Shown here piece after piece: positions 13,446 through 16,911 of a stretch of 16,911 nt of DNA. The notes beneath the pieces are model-generated. The model searched no databases, was not told where the DNA came from, and worked only from the letters and a program-made list of their open reading frames with translations. The DNA lies in NCBI GenBank assembly GCA_963627615.1, contig CAVGBV010000059.1, positions 1-16,911 on the forward strand. The letters run 5' to 3'. The translations under genes were made by a program, and so were the position numbers. Positions within the stretch are counted from its first letter, which is position 1; each line of letters starts with the position of its first letter. This DNA is from Faecimorpha sp963627615. Its GTDB lineage: Bacteria; Bacillota; Clostridia; Lachnospirales; Bianqueaceae.

Positions 13446-15184
13446 AACACGAAAAAACCTTTTATCCGGATCGAATCCGGTCATATTTCCGCGCAGAATG
13501 GTTGTCTCTGACCTTCGTAACCCTCTCCGGATTGCTTTACAATGTGGGATTGCTGGCTTCCCCATGGTTTGAGGGACGGCTTGCGCAATGCCTTGCCGAT
13601 ATTCTCGGCGGAAGTAAGACAGCCGGGACAATGGCCATGCTGGTGCTTGCTTATCTCGCCGTCACATTAGCCGTACAGGCTGCACGCTTTGTCAAGCGTT
13701 TTTATGTTCGACGTTTTGCCAACAACATTAATCGCCGGATGAAGGGCGTTCTGTATGCCAACCTGGTTCGCGCGAGCCGGGCCTCTCTGGAACAGGAGGG
13801 TGCCGGAGAACTGATGACCAAAGCCATTTCCGACGTGGACGATTGTGTAGAAGGCATGCGTAAATTCACCACCGAAGTCTTCGATACCGGCGTGGTGATG
13901 ATCGGCTACGCTGTCATGCTCATTGTGTACGATTGGCGTCTGGCATTGCTGAGCCTTCTCTTCGCTCCGATCTCTTACTTCTGTGCGGCCTGGATGAAAA
14001 AGCCAGTGCAGCGTGCGGGCGCTGCCTACAAAAAGGCGGCCGGAGCACTGAGCGCCGCTACCCTTGACCGTGCGCAGAATGCGGTCACCTACCGTACATA
14101 CGGCTGCGAGGATGACCAAGCTACGCTGTATGAGGACGCTCTGAATAACTATGAAAGAACGGCCGTACGCTCCAATGTATGGCAATCCGCATTGCCGCCT
14201 TTGTATCTTGCGGCCTCCAATGCCGGCGTATTGTTCATCCTGTGGTTCGGAGCCAAGAATGTTCTTGGAACCGGCTGGAGCGCCTGGGATGTTGCCGCGT
14301 TTACAACCTTTCTTTCCTGTTTTACCAAACTGACCGTCAAATCCTCCAAGGTCGCCAAGCTCTTTAACTCTGTACAGAAGGCCGAGGTTTCGTGGAAGCG
14401 GATCCAGCCGCTGATGAAAGCGCCGGAACCGCTGCGGCCGCTCACGATTGCAGAGCCTGACGATGTGACGCTTACCGATCTGTCCTTTGCCTATGGGGAT
14501 GAACCGATTTTTTCCGGGCTTTCGCTGACAGCCCGTCCTGGTGACATAATCGGTGTAACCGGACCTGTCGCCTGCGGCAAATCCGCCTTCGGACGTGCAT
14601 TTCTCTGCGAATCATCGTATGGCGGCTCGATTCGTTTTGGCAAAAGAGAGCTTTCTGACCTTACCCCACGGGAAATTGCCGAAACGATCGGTTATCTGGG
14701 TCACGATCCTGAGCTTAGTACCGATACGGTATTGAATAATGTACTTTGCGGCAGTGAACAGGACGCGATGCCATATCTGGCGGCAACCGCATTGAAAGAC
14801 GAAGTACTGTCCATGGAGGACGGTACGGAAACTGTTATCGGGAACAATGGTATACGCCTTTCCGGCGGTCAGGCACAGCGACTGGCACTGGCAAGAACAC
14901 TGGCGCATCCGCGTCCGGTAATGATATTGGACGATCCTTTTTCCGCACTGGACCGTAAGACAGAGGACGCCGTCTTTTCCAATCTGCGCGACTATGCAAA
15001 AGATAAAGTCGTTTTTCTGATCTCTCACCGCTTATACCACTTCCCGCAGATGCAGAAGGTGATCTTTATGGCAGATGGAAAAACAACCGTTGGTACACAT
15101 GATGAACTGATAGCAGCCGTTCCGGCATACCGTCGGCTTTATGAAAGCCAAACAGGAGGTGAACAGCATGAAGAAGAGAAATAA
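13442..15184 (+). CDS. ABC exporter half-transporter, subunit 1 (degenerate Walker B, intact signature)
   Basis: This 580-residue half-transporter has an N-terminal membrane domain (about 20-300, several hydrophobic helices) and a C-terminal ATPase domain. Walker A is GPVACGKS at 374-381, the signature LSGGQ is at 473-477, and the switch His529 is in LISHR. The Walker B reads VMILDD: Asp498 stands where the catalytic Glu is expected. The Q-loop also reads YLGHDPE, with His421 in place of Gln. An alternative TTG start at 13436 has AAAGGA six bases before it; I chose the ATG overlapping the marR stop. The gene overlaps the next by 17 bases. Together they should form a heterodimeric exporter. 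Substrate (drug, peptide or lipid) is unknown. Confidence 0.93.
   Translation: MKHEKTFYPDRIRSYFRAEWLSLTFVTLSGLLYNVGLLASPWFEGRLAQCLADILGGSKTAGTMAMLVLAYLAVTLAVQAARFVKRFYVRRFANNINRRMKGVLYANLVRASRASLEQEGAGELMTKAISDVDDCVEGMRKFTTEVFDTGVVMIGYAVMLIVYDWRLALLSLLFAPISYFCAAWMKKPVQRAGAAYKKAAGALSAATLDRAQNAVTYRTYGCEDDQATLYEDALNNYERTAVRSNVWQSALPPLYLAASNAGVLFILWFGAKNVLGTGWSAWDVAAFTTFLSCFTKLTVKSSKVAKLFNSVQKAEVSWKRIQPLMKAPEPLRPLTIAEPDDVTLTDLSFAYGDEPIFSGLSLTARPGDIIGVTGPVACGKSAFGRAFLCESSYGGSIRFGKRELSDLTPREIAETIGYLGHDPELSTDTVLNNVLCGSEQDAMPYLAATALKDEVLSMEDGTETVIGNNGIRLSGGQAQRLALARTLAHPRPVMILDDPFSALDRKTEDAVFSNLRDYAKDKVVFLISHRLYHFPQMQKVIFMADGKTTVGTHDELIAAVPAYRRLYESQTGGEQHEEEK
15154..15167 (+). promoter_or_regulatory. 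Ribosome binding site that fixes the second exporter start
   Basis: AGGAGGT (15154-15160) sits seven bases before ATG at 15168, inside the end of the first exporter gene. The in-frame ATG at 15141 lacks a comparable site, so the shorter product is preferred. Confidence 0.75.
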
Positions 15185-16814
15185 AGAAGAAATCTTTACA
15201 GCGCTTCGGACCGCGGCCATTTCACACCGTTTTCTCGCTGTAGGAACCATTCTGTGCGTTGCGGCTTCCGTAGTCGCATCGCTGATCCCGCCGCTGTTGC
15301 TGGCCGGCGTCATCGATCGTCTGACTGGTGGAATTCCGCTGACATTCACCGCCGTACTCCTCTACTTCGGAAGCCTTGCATTGGAAGGAATCCTATCCTC
15401 AGCGCAGGAAACGCTGCTTGTACTTTTCGGTCAGAAAATGACCCACGCTCTGCGTTCCGAAATGTCGCAGAAACTCATCCGTCTGCCGGCAAGTACCCTG
15501 GTCGCGCAAAATCCCGGCGAAGTCGCCGCACGTTTTTCTGGTGATGTCGATACCGTGGAAGCCCTCTTTACCTCCGGCATCATCAGCATGGTGGCGGATG
15601 CCTGCCGAATTCTATCCATTCTGGCAGTCATCGCAGTCAAGAACACAGGCCTTGCGCTCGTTCTGTTGGTGGTTCTTCCGCTCTTCGCTGTTTTCACACG
15701 CCATGTACAGAAGAGGATGCTCGCCGCCCAGCTTGAGAACCGCCGTGCTGTCGCTTCAATTGCCGGACAGGTGCCGGAAACTCTGCATAACATCCGGACC
15801 ATCCGCGCCCTCGGTCTGGAGGACTATATGGAACGCCGCTATGACCGCCGTATCGGCGAAAGCTATGCCGCCGTGGAAAAGACCAACTTCTATGATGCCA
15901 TCTACTCTCCTGTGGTGCTTCTGCTGAACGCCCTGGTCGTCGGCATTGTAATGCTGCTCTCCGTTTCCGGCAATGCGCAGCTCCTGACGCTCTTCGGTAT
16001 GTCGGTCGGTACCTCCGTTGCCGTTATCAACTACATATCCCGTATCTTTACACCGATTGAAAGCCTCGGAATGGAGATTCAGACGATTCAGTCGGCAATG
16101 GCAGGAGTCAAGCGAATCGACGCATTTCTTGACCAGCCGGAGCGTACCATTCCGCCGGAACGAAAAGAAGCCGCCCGCGGCGATGTTGTCCTGTCCCATG
16201 TCACATTCGGCTACGCAGAGCAGACGGTCCTGCGCGATTTCTCCATGACCGTCAAGGAGGGCGAACAGGTCACCCTGGTCGGCAGAACCGGTGCCGGAAA
16301 AAGCACGGTATTTCGCCTGCTGCTCGGGCTTTACAAACCGGAAACCGGTACGATTACCATTGGCAGCGTGAATGTCGCGGATATCACGGACCATGAACGC
16401 CGTTCCTGCATCGCCTGTGTGGAACAGCATTTTTCCCGCGTACCGGGCACAGTTCTCGATCAGATTACGCTGTCCAACGCGTCCATTACCAAAGAGATGG
16501 CCATAAACGCCGCAAAGCTCACCGGGATTGACGAAACGATTCAGTCCCTCCCCGACGGGTATGCCACCATATGTACAGAAGGCATGTTTTCACAAGGAGA
16601 ATGGCAGCTGCTGTCCATCGCGCGTGCCGCAGCGGCTAACCCCGCGGTACTGCTTCTGGATGAGATCACAGCCAATCTGGATGCCGAGACGGAAGCCCGC
16701 GTATTAAACGCACTGCGCCGCGCGTCTGAAGGCCGTACCGTTCTCTCCATCTCTCACCGTATTTATGAAAATCTCGGAGGACGAACCGTAGAGATCAAGG
16801 CAAACGAGAGTTAA
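15168..16814 (+). CDS. ABC exporter half-transporter, subunit 2 (intact Walker B, degenerate signature)
   Basis: This 548-residue half-transporter has a membrane domain at about 20-300 and an ATPase domain at about 338-548. Walker A is GRTGAGKS at 372-379, the Q-loop Gln is residue 420, Walker B is VLLLDE with catalytic Glu499, and the switch is His530 in SISHR. The signature that should read LSGGQ is FSQGE at 474-478, although the flanking residues (WQLLSIARA) are conserved. In a dimer with subunit 1 this places both defects in one composite ATP site and keeps the other canonical. It starts 17 bases before the end of subunit 1, pointing to coupled, equimolar synthesis. No clear terminator follows. 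Confidence 0.93.
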   Translation: MKKRNKEEIFTALRTAAISHRFLAVGTILCVAASVVASLIPPLLLAGVIDRLTGGIPLTFTAVLLYFGSLALEGILSSAQETLLVLFGQKMTHALRSEMSQKLIRLPASTLVAQNPGEVAARFSGDVDTVEALFTSGIISMVADACRILSILAVIAVKNTGLALVLLVVLPLFAVFTRHVQKRMLAAQLENRRAVASIAGQVPETLHNIRTIRALGLEDYMERRYDRRIGESYAAVEKTNFYDAIYSPVVLLLNALVVGIVMLLSVSGNAQLLTLFGMSVGTSVAVINYISRIFTPIESLGMEIQTIQSAMAGVKRIDAFLDQPERTIPPERKEAARGDVVLSHVTFGYAEQTVLRDFSMTVKEGEQVTLVGRTGAGKSTVFRLLLGLYKPETGTITIGSVNVADITDHERRSCIACVEQHFSRVPGTVLDQITLSNASITKEMAINAAKLTGIDETIQSLPDGYATICTEGMFSQGEWQLLSIARAAAANPAVLLLDEITANLDAETEARVLNALRRASEGRTVLSISHRIYENLGGRTVEIKANES

Positions 16815-16861
16815 AAGGTTCTTGCCATTCTAAAGAGGAGCTGCCGCGCTAAAAACTGATA

Positions 16862-16881
16862 TGTACCCAGTTTTCTGGACA
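16862..16881. mobile_element. Possible terminal inverted repeat of an IS3-like element
   Basis: TGTACCCAGTTTTCTGGACA begins with TG and resembles, from memory, the ends of IS3-family elements in Firmicutes. The element itself would lie to the right of the window. It is also an imperfect palindrome (CCAG-TTTT-CTGG), so a hairpin or operator is an alternative. No transposase codons can be read in the 30 bases left. Confidence 0.28.
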
Positions 16882-16911
16882 CCGTTATTTGAATTGAATA
16901 ATTAGTTTCAC

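Noticed and set aside
15141..15167. Longer start for the second exporter subunit
   Set aside because: The ATG at 15141 has no good ribosome binding site, while AGGAGGT lies inside this stretch and serves the ATG at 15168.
1..16911. CRISPR array, tRNA or rRNA genes
   Set aside because: No regularly spaced repeats, no tRNA cloverleaf with T-loop motif and no rRNA-like sequence were seen by eye on either strand.

Overview
The window looks like chromosomal DNA from an anaerobic Clostridia-type Firmicute, probably a gut lineage. The evidence is a T-box riboswitch ahead of a type-3 (archaeal/eukaryotic-like) prolyl-tRNA synthetase, LplB/YtcP/LipO-type sugar permeases and lipoprotein, strong AAGGAGG-like ribosome binding sites, consensus sigma-A promoters with 16-17 bp spacers, and U-rich intrinsic terminators. 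Species cannot be fixed from the sequence alone.

Layout. (1) Positions 1-128 hold the last codons of an unidentified plus-strand gene and a perfect 16-bp bidirectional terminator. (2) Positions 130-10930 form one long minus-strand cluster. It reads, in transcription order, from a consensus promoter at 10902-10930: LplB-like permease, YtcP-like permease, sugar-binding lipoprotein, an intrinsic terminator, GH42 beta-galactosidase, M3-family oligoendopeptidase, alpha/beta hydrolase, NahK-like anomeric sugar kinase, and a GMP synthase. (3) Positions 11099-12851 are a plus-strand unit: promoter, proline T-box leader, proS, terminator. (4) Positions 12886-16814 are a plus-strand operon: promoter, palindromic operator, MarR regulator, and two overlapping ABC exporter half-transporters. 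(5) The last ~95 bases hold no gene but contain a possible insertion-sequence end.

How the genes work together. The minus-strand cluster reads as uptake and cytoplasmic breakdown of a galactose-containing oligosaccharide or glycoconjugate. The lipoprotein and two permeases import it (the ATPase is not encoded here), GH42 removes beta-galactose, and a NahK-like kinase may phosphorylate a released (N-acetyl)hexosamine. The peptidase and the S33-type hydrolase could trim peptide or acyl parts, though this is inference. guaA is the last gene and is tightly coupled to the kinase.

Most notable points. The GMP synthase has a shrunken glutaminase domain with no recognisable Cys-His-Glu triad, while its ATP-pyrophosphatase and dimerisation domains are intact. 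The two ABC proteins carry complementary defects (Walker B Asp in one, broken signature in the other) that add up to one degenerate and one canonical ATP site, beside a MarR gene with a near-perfect palindrome just after its promoter. A short reading frame ending like a tyrosine-recombinase tail lies directly behind guaA, a known integration target. I saw no tRNA, rRNA or CRISPR array, and no wholly new system that I could defend.
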